Positions 50,789 to 59,177 of a stretch of DNA of 64,000 nucleotides are shown one piece after another. Within the stretch, counting starts at the first letter, position 1, and every line of letters begins with the position of its first letter. The stretch is from NCBI RefSeq assembly GCF_038397735.1, contig NZ_CP151635.1:806001-870000 (forward strand), written 5' to 3'. Source of the stretch: Microbacterium sp. LWH13-1.2 (GTDB lineage: Bacteria; Actinomycetota; Actinomycetes; Actinomycetales; Microbacteriaceae). A model generated the notes under the pieces. That model was not told where the DNA came from, made no database searches, and worked only from the letters and a program-made list of their open reading frames with translations. The position numbers and the translations under genes are program-made.

Positions 50789-52462
50789 ATGAACGAAGAC
50801 AACACCCAGGACCACTCGGTACCCGCGTCGAACGACGCGGTGCCGTCCACCGAGGCAGCAGAGGTCGTCGACCGTTCGACGACGGATGCCGCCGCTCAGA
50901 CCCCCGGCCCCGCGGCCGCGTCAGTACCGAACCAGGGACATGAGGTTCCGCAGACGTTCGCGTCGACGCCCGCGCCGCACCAGGGTGCGCCGACCGTGAC
51001 CGGCACACCGGAGGCGCCCCTCGTGTCGCAGGCGCCGGCCGCCGCGGGCCCGCAGATTCCCGCGCCGGTGTTCGAGGCCCCCGCGGCTCACGTGTCGCCG
51101 GCCGCGCAGACGGTTCCGCAGCCCTACTTCGGAGCACCCGGCCACCAGGCGCCCGTTCACCCCGGTGCGACCACCGCCACGGCGCCCGGAGCGGCGTTCG
51201 GCATCCACACCGCTCAGTCGGACCAGCCCGGCGACGGCGCGACCAAGGTCAAGGGCCAGAAGCCTCGGGCCGGCGTCAAGTTCGCCGCGATCGTGGTCGC
51301 GGCAGCTCTCGTCGGCGGTGTCGCCGGCTTCGGCGGAGGAGCGCTCCTCAACGGCATCTCGAACCAGAACTCGACAGGTGTCGCCCAGGGCCCCGACACG
51401 GTCACCGTGAACAACCCCGGTTCGGTCAACGAGACCACCGCGGTCGCGACCGCGGCCCTGCCGTCGGTCGTCACGATCGAGGTCGCGGGCTCGGACCAGG
51501 CCGGCAGCGGCTCCGGCGTCATCATCAGCGACGACGGCTACGTGCTGACGAACACGCACGTCGTGACCCTCGGCGGGGCCGTCGCCGACCCGACGATCCG
51601 CGTCACCACCTCGGACGGACGCATCTTCACGGCGACCGTCGTGGGGACGGACCCGATCTACGACCTCGCGGTCATCAAGCTCGAGGGGGCGTCGGATCTG
51701 ACTCCCATCGACTTCGCCGACTCGTCGAAGCTCAACGTCGGCGACACGGCCGTGGCGCTCGGCGCTCCTCTCGGACTGTCGAATTCGGTCACGACGGGCA
51801 TCGTCAGCGCGCTGAACCGCAGCATCCAGATCGCGTCGTCCGCCCTTCCCGACTCGTCGTCCGAGGATGCCCCGCAGGAGGAGCAGACGCCGGACGAGGG
51901 CGAGGGTCAGGGCCCGTTCCAGTTCGATCTGCCGGGCAACACCTCGCAGCAGAGCTCGGAATCCATCTCGATCGCTGTGATCCAGACGGACGCGGCCATC
52001 AACCACGGCAACTCCGGCGGTGCTCTCGTGAACAGCAAGGGCGAGCTGATCGGCATCAACGTGGCGATCGCGAGCTCGGGCAGCTCGGAGGAGTCCGGCT
52101 CCATCGGCATCGGATTCGCGATCCCGGCGAACATCGCCCAGCGCGTCTCGGAGGAGATCATCGCCGGTGGCGTGGCGAGCCACGGTCTGCTGGGCGCATC
52201 GGTCCGCGACGCGGCCTCGGTCGAGAACGCCGAGGTCGCGGGTGCGTACATCGCCGATGTCACCGACGGTGGCGCCGCCGCGGCCGGCGGTCTCAAGGCC
52301 GATGACATCGTCACCGCCTTCAACGGTGTGCCGATCACGAGCGCCAGCGACCTGACCGCTCAGGTTCGTGCGGCCGCCGCCGGCAGCGAGGCGAAGGTCA
52401 CCTACATCCGCGGTGGCAAGGAGTACGAGATCGATGTGACGCTCGGAGAGCTCGCAGGCTGA
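50789..52462 (+). CDS. HtrA/DegP-like membrane-anchored serine protease
   Basis: This 557-residue protein has a long Pro/Ala/Gln-rich N terminus (about 1-160), one membrane helix (about residues 164-188, GVKFAAIVVAAALVGGVAGF), a trypsin-like domain with His in VLTNTHVV, Asp in DPIYDLAVIKL and Ser in INHGNSGGALVN, and one C-terminal PDZ domain (about 465-555). An insertion of about 40 acidic residues (SSEDAPQEEQTPDEGEGQGP) lies before the Ser motif. It should degrade or refold damaged envelope proteins. ATG 50789 has a GAAGGAG Shine-Dalgarno sequence; an ATG five codons upstream is in frame but poorer. Confidence 0.93.
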   Translation: MNEDNTQDHSVPASNDAVPSTEAAEVVDRSTTDAAAQTPGPAAASVPNQGHEVPQTFASTPAPHQGAPTVTGTPEAPLVSQAPAAAGPQIPAPVFEAPAAHVSPAAQTVPQPYFGAPGHQAPVHPGATTATAPGAAFGIHTAQSDQPGDGATKVKGQKPRAGVKFAAIVVAAALVGGVAGFGGGALLNGISNQNSTGVAQGPDTVTVNNPGSVNETTAVATAALPSVVTIEVAGSDQAGSGSGVIISDDGYVLTNTHVVTLGGAVADPTIRVTTSDGRIFTATVVGTDPIYDLAVIKLEGASDLTPIDFADSSKLNVGDTAVALGAPLGLSNSVTTGIVSALNRSIQIASSALPDSSSEDAPQEEQTPDEGEGQGPFQFDLPGNTSQQSSESISIAVIQTDAAINHGNSGGALVNSKGELIGINVAIASSGSSEESGSIGIGFAIPANIAQRVSEEIIAGGVASHGLLGASVRDAASVENAEVAGAYIADVTDGGAAAAGGLKADDIVTAFNGVPITSASDLTAQVRAAAAGSEAKVTYIRGGKEYEIDVTLGELAG

Positions 52463-52480
52463 CCTCGGCACCCGGCTCCG

Positions 52481-52529
52481 AGAGAAGGACGCCACCCCGC
52501 GATAGGCTCGCGGGGTGGCGTCCTTCTCT
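52481..52529. terminator. Perfect 22-bp hairpin: htrA terminator merged with next gene's promoter and start
   Basis: Left arm 52481-52502 and right arm 52508-52529 pair perfectly for 22 bp, with the five-base loop TAGGC and TTC after the stem. The -10 box TAGGCT (52503-52508) occupies the loop, and the GTG start (52515-52517) of the next gene lies in the right arm. It can terminate htrA transcription and, on the plus strand, promote the next gene. Confidence 0.8.
52503..52508 (+). promoter_or_regulatory. -10 box TAGGCT inside the htrA terminator loop
   Basis: TAGGCT-CGCGGG-GTG gives a six-base spacer to GTG 52515. A transcript starting at the GTG would carry only the 3' arm and could not form the hairpin. 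Confidence 0.6.
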
Positions 52530-53768
52530 TTCGGCTCCGGCAATGCGGCCAAGCTGCTCCGGATCCCTCTCTACCTCGCCGGACGCGTCGGCACGCTCCT
52601 CGTGCCTCGGGGTGGCCGCTGGGTCTTCGGCTGCGGCGCAGGCGTCGGCGACGGTGCACTGGCGCTGCAGCGTCACGCTGCAGCGCAGGGCCACGAAACG
52701 CTGTGGCTGACCTCCTCTGAGCGCGAGGACCGCGACGCCGCGGATCTGGGCCTCCGGACCGTTCGCAAGGGCAGTCTGCGCGGGTGGTGGGCCACGGCGC
52801 GTGCCGGGGTCGTCGTGGTGACACACGGTCTCGGCGACGTGAACCGCTATGCCATCTCCGGCGCCTTCGTCGTGCAGCTCTGGCACGGCATCCCGCTCAA
52901 GCGGATCGGACTCGATTCCCCGGCCACGACCCAGGTTCCCGATGTCCCAGGGGCGCCGGTGCTCCGACGTCTGATCGGCATCCTGTATCGACGTGCTGCT
53001 CAGCGGATCCGAGTGCTCCCCGCGGCCTCGCACCGCTCCAGGGGACGCCTGGAGTCCGCATTCGCTCTCGGCGATGCGCGCGTCGTCGTCACCGGAGAGC
53101 CCCGCGTCGACGTCCTGTCCGCCGGTGAAGCGCACGAGCGGCGAGCCACCGCGTCCACGCTGCTGGGCCGCGTGCTGGACGATCTGCCGCCCGGTTCGCG
53201 GATGATTCTGTACGCCCCGACCTGGCGTGACGGCGCGGTCGATCCTGCGGTGCCGGATGCCGCGCAATGGGTGCAGATCATCCGTGTGCTGGAAGAGCAT
53301 GACGCGGTGCTGCTGGTGCGCTCGCACCCTCTCGGCGAGGGCGGATACGCGCCGTCGTTGCCGAGCAGACGGGTGCGGATGCTCGGGGCAGGCCTCCTGC
53401 CCGACGTCACGCCGGCGCTCCCGGCGATCGACGTCCTGATCACCGACTACTCCTCGCTCGCCTACGACGTGGGACTTCTCGGGATGCCCGTGCTCTTCCT
53501 GGCACCCGACGCCGAGCAGTACGCCCGCACGCGGGGCTTCTACGGTCGCTTCCAGGACGTGGCAGGCGATGACGCCGCGAAGGACTGGGATTCCGTTCTC
53601 GTGCAGCTGTCCGCGCTGCTGGACGATGACGGCGTGTTCGCCGCGAGATCGCAGCATTCCGCTACGCTCAGCGCGGAGATGCACGCGTTCCGCGACGGAC
53701 GCAACACCCGGCGCGTGTACGAGACGATCCGTGCGCGAGGCATCCCCGCGCCGAAGGGAGCAGCATGA
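52515..53768 (+). CDS. CDP-glycerol glycerophosphotransferase-family protein (teichoic-acid polymerase type)
   Basis: This 417-residue protein shows the TagF/TagB-like domain: VVQLWHGIPLKRIG, ILYAPTWRD, LLVRSHPLG and DVLITDYSSLAYDVGL. These are the conserved nucleotide and acceptor site residues (His in HG(T/I)PLK, and DYSS). It would transfer phospho-polyol units during wall polymer synthesis at the inner membrane face. The N-terminal 50 residues are basic and membrane-associating. The start is GTG 52515. Its stop overlaps the next polymerase-like gene (ATGA). Confidence 0.9.
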   Translation: MASFSFGSGNAAKLLRIPLYLAGRVGTLLVPRGGRWVFGCGAGVGDGALALQRHAAAQGHETLWLTSSEREDRDAADLGLRTVRKGSLRGWWATARAGVVVVTHGLGDVNRYAISGAFVVQLWHGIPLKRIGLDSPATTQVPDVPGAPVLRRLIGILYRRAAQRIRVLPAASHRSRGRLESAFALGDARVVVTGEPRVDVLSAGEAHERRATASTLLGRVLDDLPPGSRMILYAPTWRDGAVDPAVPDAAQWVQIIRVLEEHDAVLLVRSHPLGEGGYAPSLPSRRVRMLGAGLLPDVTPALPAIDVLITDYSSLAYDVGLLGMPVLFLAPDAEQYARTRGFYGRFQDVAGDDAAKDWDSVLVQLSALLDDDGVFAARSQHSATLSAEMHAFRDGRNTRRVYETIRARGIPAPKGAA

Positions 53769-55201
53769 CCACGGCCCGCATCGATGAGGCGGCAGAGACG
53801 CTGATCATCGCAGGGGCAGGTCGCCGTCCCTCGGCGGCGCAGCTGATCGGGCCGCGGGCTCGAGTCGACGCCCGCATCACCGGTGGCGGCAAGACCTGGA
53901 AGGCCACATTCCCCCTGAGCGCATCGCGATGGGGTGGCCCCGAGCTGCCTCTTCCGGCGGGCGACTACGAGATCCGCATCCCCGATGTCGATCTCGACGG
54001 CCTGCGTGTCGGCACTGAGGTGCTGACAGGCGTCCGTGTGGCCGTCGACGGGGCGACGGCGCGGATCGGCGCACCGGTCGACCCCGCATACGAGTCGCCC
54101 GAGGGGCAGGCCACGCTCGAGGGGCGCTACCTCTCGCACCAGGGCGCCACGGAGAACGCGGTCTTCTTCGAGAGCTTCTACGGGCGCAGCGTCGGCTGCA
54201 ATCCCCAGGCGATCGACCGGGCGCTCTCGGTGCAGGCACCCGACGTCGTCCGCTACTGGAGCGTCGTCGACCTGTCCGTGGCGATCCCCGACGGTGCGAT
54301 CGCCGTCGTCGAGGGGAGCCCCGAGTGGTGGCGCGCCCGCGCGGCGTCACGACTGCTGATCGTGAACGACTGGCTGCGGCGACGGTTCGCGCGCAAGCCC
54401 GGACAGAGGGTGCTGCAGACCTGGCACGGAACGCCGCTCAAGCGCCTGGCGCTGCATCGACCCGGATTCGATCCTCGTCGTATGGCCGCCGTCGTCAAGG
54501 AGTCCCGTCGCTGGGACGTGCTGCTCGCGCAGAACACCTACTCCGAGCGCATTCTCCGAAAGGCGTACGCGTTCCTCGGGCGGCCGGTCTGGGTCGAGGG
54601 GTATCCGCGCAACGATGCGCTGGTGACCGGGGATCCCGCGGCGATCCGGGCTGCCCTCGGCATCGCGGACGGCGAGCGCGTGCTGCTGTACGCGCCGACG
54701 TGGCGCGACGACCGTACGGAGATGGTCGACTTCATCGACCCCGAAGAGCTCGCCAGGAAGACCGACTCCGTGGTGCTCGTGCGGGGGCACTCGCGCACGA
54801 TCGACACCGGCCGTGACCGCGCCGGCGCGCGGGTGATAGACGTCACCGGATATCCCGAGACCTCGCAGCTGCTCCTGGCTGCGGACGCCCTGATCACCGA
54901 CTACTCGTCTGTCATGTTCGACTTCAGCGTCACGGGCAAGCCGATGTTCTTCCTCGTCCCCGACCTCGATCACTATCGCGGGAAGCTCCGCGGGTTCTAC
55001 TTCGATCTCGAGACACGCGCACCGGGCCCACTGGTGCATACGCAGGACGAACTCGTCGCCGCACTGGCAGACCGCGGACACGAGAGTGCCTTCGCGGAGC
55101 GTTACGCCGCGTGGAAGGCCCAGTTCAACGCCAGGGACGACGGTCATGCGGCCGAGCGGGTCGTCGCGCGCATCCTCGACCAGGGGTACGTCACCCGCTG
55201 A
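53765..55201 (+). CDS. CDP-glycerol glycerophosphotransferase-family protein, second copy
   Basis: This 478-residue protein has an N-terminal region of about 110 residues that looks like a beta-rich domain, then the glycerophosphotransferase domain: LQTWHGTPLKRLAL, LLYAPTWRDD, VLVRGHSRT and ALITDYSSVMFDFSV. Both catalytic motifs are complete. It is translationally coupled to the upstream copy and probably acts in the same polymer pathway. Substrate (glycerol or ribitol phosphate) cannot be told. Confidence 0.9.
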   Translation: MTTARIDEAAETLIIAGAGRRPSAAQLIGPRARVDARITGGGKTWKATFPLSASRWGGPELPLPAGDYEIRIPDVDLDGLRVGTEVLTGVRVAVDGATARIGAPVDPAYESPEGQATLEGRYLSHQGATENAVFFESFYGRSVGCNPQAIDRALSVQAPDVVRYWSVVDLSVAIPDGAIAVVEGSPEWWRARAASRLLIVNDWLRRRFARKPGQRVLQTWHGTPLKRLALHRPGFDPRRMAAVVKESRRWDVLLAQNTYSERILRKAYAFLGRPVWVEGYPRNDALVTGDPAAIRAALGIADGERVLLYAPTWRDDRTEMVDFIDPEELARKTDSVVLVRGHSRTIDTGRDRAGARVIDVTGYPETSQLLLAADALITDYSSVMFDFSVTGKPMFFLVPDLDHYRGKLRGFYFDLETRAPGPLVHTQDELVAALADRGHESAFAERYAAWKAQFNARDDGHAAERVVARILDQGYVTR

Positions 55202-55239
55202 CCGGACCGGACCGGCGGATCGGAGCGGCGGATCGGAGC
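55201..55239. repeat. Short tandem repeats between convergent genes
   Basis: ACCGG occurs three times in a row (55201-55215), then GGCGGATCGGAGC twice (55214-55239). The copies are exact. They fill nearly the whole intergenic space between two convergent genes; no hairpin with a U-run is seen. Confidence 0.6.
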
Positions 55240-55244
55240 CCGGA

Positions 55245-56318
55245 CTAGGGGAGAGGCGTGTTGCGCGTGCCCAGCCTCGAGGCATCGACAGTGTCACCGG
55301 CGCCTCGCAGCACTCCGCCGAGGAAGCCCAGCCCCCAGGAGAGGTGCATGGTCGGCAGCACGGCGAGCGTCCAGATCCGCTGACGGAGACGTCCGCCGCC
55401 CGGCAGCGACGCGACGGCGATCACCAGCAGCGCGTATGCCAGGAGGGGCAGGTAGACGACGGCTGAGAGGATCGCGGAGATCAGCCCGGAGATCGCCCCG
55501 GTCAGCTGCAGCGCCCCCACGATCAGGGCCGTCGCGACGAGCACCACCAGAGCCGGGGGAGCGAAGAAGCGGATGCCGTTGCGGCGGCCGTACCGGCGCA
55601 CGAGCTCTCCGCGCCAGGCGCCGGTGGCCCGGAACTGCCGCGCCAGGCGCAACCAGCTCTCGCGTGGCCAGTAGGTGACGGAGAGGCTCGGATCGAACCA
55701 GACCAGGTGACCGGCCTGACGGATGCGCAGATTGAGCTCCCAGTCCTCGCCGCGACGGATCGACTCGTCGAAGAGCCCGACCTCCTCGATCACGGTGCGG
55801 CGCATCACCCCGAGATAGGCGGACTCCGCCTCGCCCTCCTGGGTCCCGCCGTGGTACGCGCCGCCGCCGAGTCCGACGGGGGAGTTGTACAGGCGTGCGA
55901 CCGCCTTCTGGAAGGGCGTCCGTCCGTCGGCGTGCATGACGCCTCCGACGTTGGCTGCGCCGGTGCGCTCGAGCGTGTCCAACGCGCGCGCCGCGTACCC
56001 GGGCGACAGCTCCGAGTGCGCATCGACGCGGACGATCGTGTCGTAACGACTGGCGCGGATCGCGGCGTTCAACCCGACGGGGATGTGCGCCGCGGGGTTG
56101 TCGACGAGACGGATCCTGTCGTCGTCGGCGGCGAGACGCTGCGCGAGTTCGGTCGTACCGTCCGTGGAGGGGCCGAGCGCGAGCACGAGCTCGGCCGGCA
56201 CCGTCAGCTCCTGCGTGAGCACCGACCGGATCGCATGCTCCAGATAGGCGCGTTCGTTGAGCACGGGCATGACGAACGACACCCCGGTCTCGGGAACGTC
56301 GATGTCGTAGTCAGGCAC
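55245..56318 (-). CDS. Family 2 glycosyltransferase with C-terminal membrane helices
   Basis: This 357-residue protein has a GT-A domain: VSFVMPVLNERAYLEHAIRS, the DxD-like VRVDAHSEL, and GEDWELNLRIRQAG with the catalytic ED. About residues 255-330 contain two or three membrane helices. It is likely a membrane-bound sugar transferase for a surface glycan. I choose GTG 56318, which has CATGAT six bases upstream; the frame is open further to 56384. It is opposite to the glycerophosphotransferase genes on both sides, in the same cluster. Confidence 0.87.
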   Translation of the reverse strand: MPDYDIDVPETGVSFVMPVLNERAYLEHAIRSVLTQELTVPAELVLALGPSTDGTTELAQRLAADDDRIRLVDNPAAHIPVGLNAAIRASRYDTIVRVDAHSELSPGYAARALDTLERTGAANVGGVMHADGRTPFQKAVARLYNSPVGLGGGAYHGGTQEGEAESAYLGVMRRTVIEEVGLFDESIRRGEDWELNLRIRQAGHLVWFDPSLSVTYWPRESWLRLARQFRATGAWRGELVRRYGRRNGIRFFAPPALVVLVATALIVGALQLTGAISGLISAILSAVVYLPLLAYALLVIAVASLPGGGRLRQRIWTLAVLPTMHLSWGLGFLGGVLRGAGDTVDASRLGTRNTPLP

Positions 56319-56410
56319 ATGACGATCATGGCATGTGCTCCTCGGACGTTCGCTGATTCGCTTCGCCGTGCGATGCGACGACATCCGTCGGGCGCGGCGC
56401 GGGCACTCGG

Positions 56411-56416
56411 TATCCT
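56411..56416 (+). promoter_or_regulatory. -10 box TATCCT for the third glycerophosphotransferase-family gene
   Basis: TATCCT-GGAGGG-ATG gives a six-base spacer to the start. Confidence 0.65.
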
Positions 56417-56422
56417 GGAGGG

Positions 56423-57706
56423 ATGGGTGCAGTGTCCGATGCGAAGAAGGCCTACCGTCTGCTGAAGCGCGCGCTCGCCTCGCGCAAGGCCGTGCAGCGG
56501 GTCAGGCGTCGCCTGGCCGACCAGGAGCCGCACCCGGCCGAGCATTACAAGATCGCCGTCTACTTCGCGGACGGCGCGGTCAACATGTATCAGATGAGGC
56601 AGTGGTACCGCCCGCTCAGCGAGCTGGCGAAGCGCTGGCCCGTGGTCGTGCTGTCGCGCTCCGCCACCGGAGCCGACAAACTGCTCGACGAGGACGGTCC
56701 GCCTGTCGCGTTCGTTCCGACCGTGCGCGACCTCGAACGGTTCATCACCGCGCAGGACATCCGGATCGTGCTCTACGTGAACCAGAACACCCGCAATTTC
56801 CAGATGTTCCGCTACGGGCGGCGCTGGCATGTGTTCATCAACCACGGCGAGTCCGACAAGATGTACATGACCACGAACCAGTACAAGGCGTACGACTACG
56901 CCTTCGTCGCAGGTCAGGCCGCGCGTGATCGTCTGTCCCGCACTCTCTGGGACTGGGACATCGACCACCGTACGATCGAGATCGGTCGGCCACAGGCGGA
57001 TCATTACTCCGGCACATTGCCCTATACGCCGGACGCGCGGACCGTGGTGCTGTATGCGCCGACCTGGGAGGGCGACCGCCCGAGCGCCCACTACGGCTCG
57101 ATCGCGACGCACGGCGAGTCGTTGGTGACGGCGTTGCTCGCCTCGGGCACCCACCGTGTGATCTATCGCCCGCATCCGCGAAGCGGCGTGGTCGACGATG
57201 CGTACGGCGCAGCGCATCGACGGATCATCGCCGACATCGCCGCGGCGAATACCGCCGATCCGACGGCGCAGCACGTGTACGACGACGGTGCGGAGCTCGG
57301 GTGGCAGCTCGCTGCGGCCGATGTCGCGATCGTCGACATCTCGGCCATGGTCTACGACCGTCTGGCCGTCGGGAAGCCGTTGATGATCACGCGTCCCGCC
57401 GATGAGCGCGCATCGATCGACACCAACGGATATCTCTCGGACTGCGAGTGGCTGAGCGCCGACGCCGCGTCCGACATCGTGGCGGAGGTCGAGCGCGTCC
57501 GCGCCGACGAGGTGGCCATCGCCCGGCTCCGCATGTGGGTGCAGCACTATTTCGGCGATACGACACCCGGCGTCGCCACCGCGAAGTTCCACGCCGCGAT
57601 CGAGCAGCTCATGCAGAAGTGGGATCACTGGCAGGCGCACGAGATCGGCTCTGTGCGCACTGACGAGGACGACGACGACGAAGAGGCCGACGAGGAAGAG
57701 GTCTGA
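56423..57706 (+). CDS. Divergent glycerophosphotransferase-family protein
   Basis: This 427-residue protein has the family's YAPTWEGDRP and IYRPHPRSGV motifs, but the acceptor-site motif HGTPLK is replaced by INHGESDKMYM, and the DYSS site reads VDISAMVYD. So it is related to, but distinct from, the other two copies. The last residues are a run of Asp/Glu. It may act on a different polyol, or be regulatory. birA follows 2 bases after its stop codon. Confidence 0.82.
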   Translation: MGAVSDAKKAYRLLKRALASRKAVQRVRRRLADQEPHPAEHYKIAVYFADGAVNMYQMRQWYRPLSELAKRWPVVVLSRSATGADKLLDEDGPPVAFVPTVRDLERFITAQDIRIVLYVNQNTRNFQMFRYGRRWHVFINHGESDKMYMTTNQYKAYDYAFVAGQAARDRLSRTLWDWDIDHRTIEIGRPQADHYSGTLPYTPDARTVVLYAPTWEGDRPSAHYGSIATHGESLVTALLASGTHRVIYRPHPRSGVVDDAYGAAHRRIIADIAAANTADPTAQHVYDDGAELGWQLAAADVAIVDISAMVYDRLAVGKPLMITRPADERASIDTNGYLSDCEWLSADAASDIVAEVERVRADEVAIARLRMWVQHYFGDTTPGVATAKFHAAIEQLMQKWDHWQAHEIGSVRTDEDDDDEEADEEEV

Positions 57707-57708
57707 CG

Positions 57709-58473
57709 GTGGAGCTTCCCGTCTCTCGTTCGGTCGCCTCCCGTCTTGACGTGCTCTCCGAAGCCGGCTCGACGAATGCCGTCCTTCGCGAGCGGTCTGT
57801 CGACGCGCGGGCCTGGCCGCACCTCTCCGTGCTGCTCACCGACAATCAGACGGCGGGCCGCGGACGACTCGATCGAACATGGACGGCGCCGGCCGGGGCC
57901 TCCCTTGCCGTTTCGGTGCTGCTGCGGCGGCTCCCGTCCGCTGTCGATGCCCGAGGATGGATCCCCCTCGCCGCCGGTGTCGCGATGGCCGATGCCATCG
58001 CCGAGCAGCTTCCCGGGCATGAGGTGGCGGTCAAATGGCCGAACGATGTGCTCGTCGACGGTCACAAGATCTGCGGCATCCTCGCTGAGGCCACGCACGA
58101 CGCGGTGATCGTCGGCAGCGGCGTGAACACGGCGATGACGGCATCCGACCTGCCTGTGTCCACCGCGACGTCCTTCGCGGTCCTGGGCGCGGAGGTCGAT
58201 GCCGACCGCCTGCTCTCGGCGTATCTGGGAGAGCTCGATACCCTGGTCGCCACGCTCGCCGCGGCGGGAGACGCGGTGTCGAGCGGACTGCATGCGGCGG
58301 CAGGCGACCGCTGCGCGACGATCGGCCTCGAGGTGCGAGTGTCGCTTCCCGGGGACCGAGTCCTCGTCGGGACGGCCACGGCGCTGGATCCCGACGGGCG
58401 GCTTCTCGTGCGCCACGACGGCATCGACACCGCCGTGTCGGCGGGCGACGTGGTGCACGTCCGACCCGCGTGA
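57709..58473 (+). CDS. birA: Biotin--[acetyl-CoA-carboxylase] ligase
   Basis: This 254-residue enzyme has the biotin ligase motifs DNQTAGRGRLDRTW and KWPNDVLVDGHKICGIL, then GSGVNTAMT. It joins biotin to carrier lysines through biotinyl-AMP. It has no N-terminal helix-turn-helix, so it is not a repressor. A short C-terminal SH3-like domain closes the protein. The GTG start is two bases after the glycerophosphotransferase-family stop. Confidence 0.95.
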   Translation: MELPVSRSVASRLDVLSEAGSTNAVLRERSVDARAWPHLSVLLTDNQTAGRGRLDRTWTAPAGASLAVSVLLRRLPSAVDARGWIPLAAGVAMADAIAEQLPGHEVAVKWPNDVLVDGHKICGILAEATHDAVIVGSGVNTAMTASDLPVSTATSFAVLGAEVDADRLLSAYLGELDTLVATLAAAGDAVSSGLHAAAGDRCATIGLEVRVSLPGDRVLVGTATALDPDGRLLVRHDGIDTAVSAGDVVHVRPA

Positions 58474-58519
58474 CTCTGACACGCCCGGGCGCGCAGACGC
58501 CGATGTCTGCAGTTGCGGG

Positions 58520-58525
58520 CACAAT
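58520..58525 (+). promoter_or_regulatory. -10-like box CACAAT for the PH-domain gene
   Basis: CACAAT-GGAGGA-GTG gives a six-base spacer to GTG 58532. The box departs from TAnnnT at the first base. Confidence 0.5.
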
Positions 58526-58531
58526 GGAGGA

Positions 58532-59086
58532 GTGACCCAGCCCGTGACTCTCGGCGGAAGGCCGACGATGCCACCGCCAGGCGTGCCCACCGAAGAACTG
58601 CTCATCGCGCGGTTCCGAGCCCACGCGCGACGGCTGTTCTGGTCGGCGCTGGTTCTGATCGCGGTGTTCGGCGCCACCGCATATTTCTACGACAATCTGC
58701 CGTCGCCGTTCGAGAACTGGATGCTGCTCGCTTCGGCGGGCGCGCTCGTGCTGCTCGTCGTGGTCGTGCCCTATGTCATCTGGTATTCGCGATCGGTGAC
58801 GGTCACCACGCGGCGGGTCATCGTCAACCACGGCATCGGCGCGCGCAACCGGCAGGAGATGTCGCATGCCCGCGGCTACACGATCGGTGTGCGACGCGGT
58901 GTGCTCCAGCGCATGTGGGGTGTCGGGACGATCACGCTCGCGAACGGCGTCGACGCGCCTCTGCGGCTCGCGAACGTGCCCAATGTCACGCTCGTGCACG
59001 AGACCCTGGCCGATCAGATCGAAGTGAGTCAGATCCTCGCTCACCGCGACGCGCAGTCGGGCCCGGACGGATACTCCGGATCCTGA
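58532..59086 (+). CDS. PH-domain (bPH2-like) membrane protein
   Basis: This 184-residue protein has two membrane helices (about residues 32-50 and 64-84) and a bacterial PH domain with SVTVTTRRVIVNHGIGAR and GTITLANG. This is the Rv3278c-like membrane protein found between birA and purK in Actinobacteria. Function unknown. The start is GTG 58532. Confidence 0.87.
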   Translation: MTQPVTLGGRPTMPPPGVPTEELLIARFRAHARRLFWSALVLIAVFGATAYFYDNLPSPFENWMLLASAGALVLLVVVVPYVIWYSRSVTVTTRRVIVNHGIGARNRQEMSHARGYTIGVRRGVLQRMWGVGTITLANGVDAPLRLANVPNVTLVHETLADQIEVSQILAHRDAQSGPDGYSGS

Positions 59087-59177
59087 GCGCGGACAGACGC
59101 CTCGGCGATCAGCGTGAGACGTGTGATCCGTGCTCGCGCCGATGCGCGAGAATGGTCAGGACGAATGGAGGCGGCAC

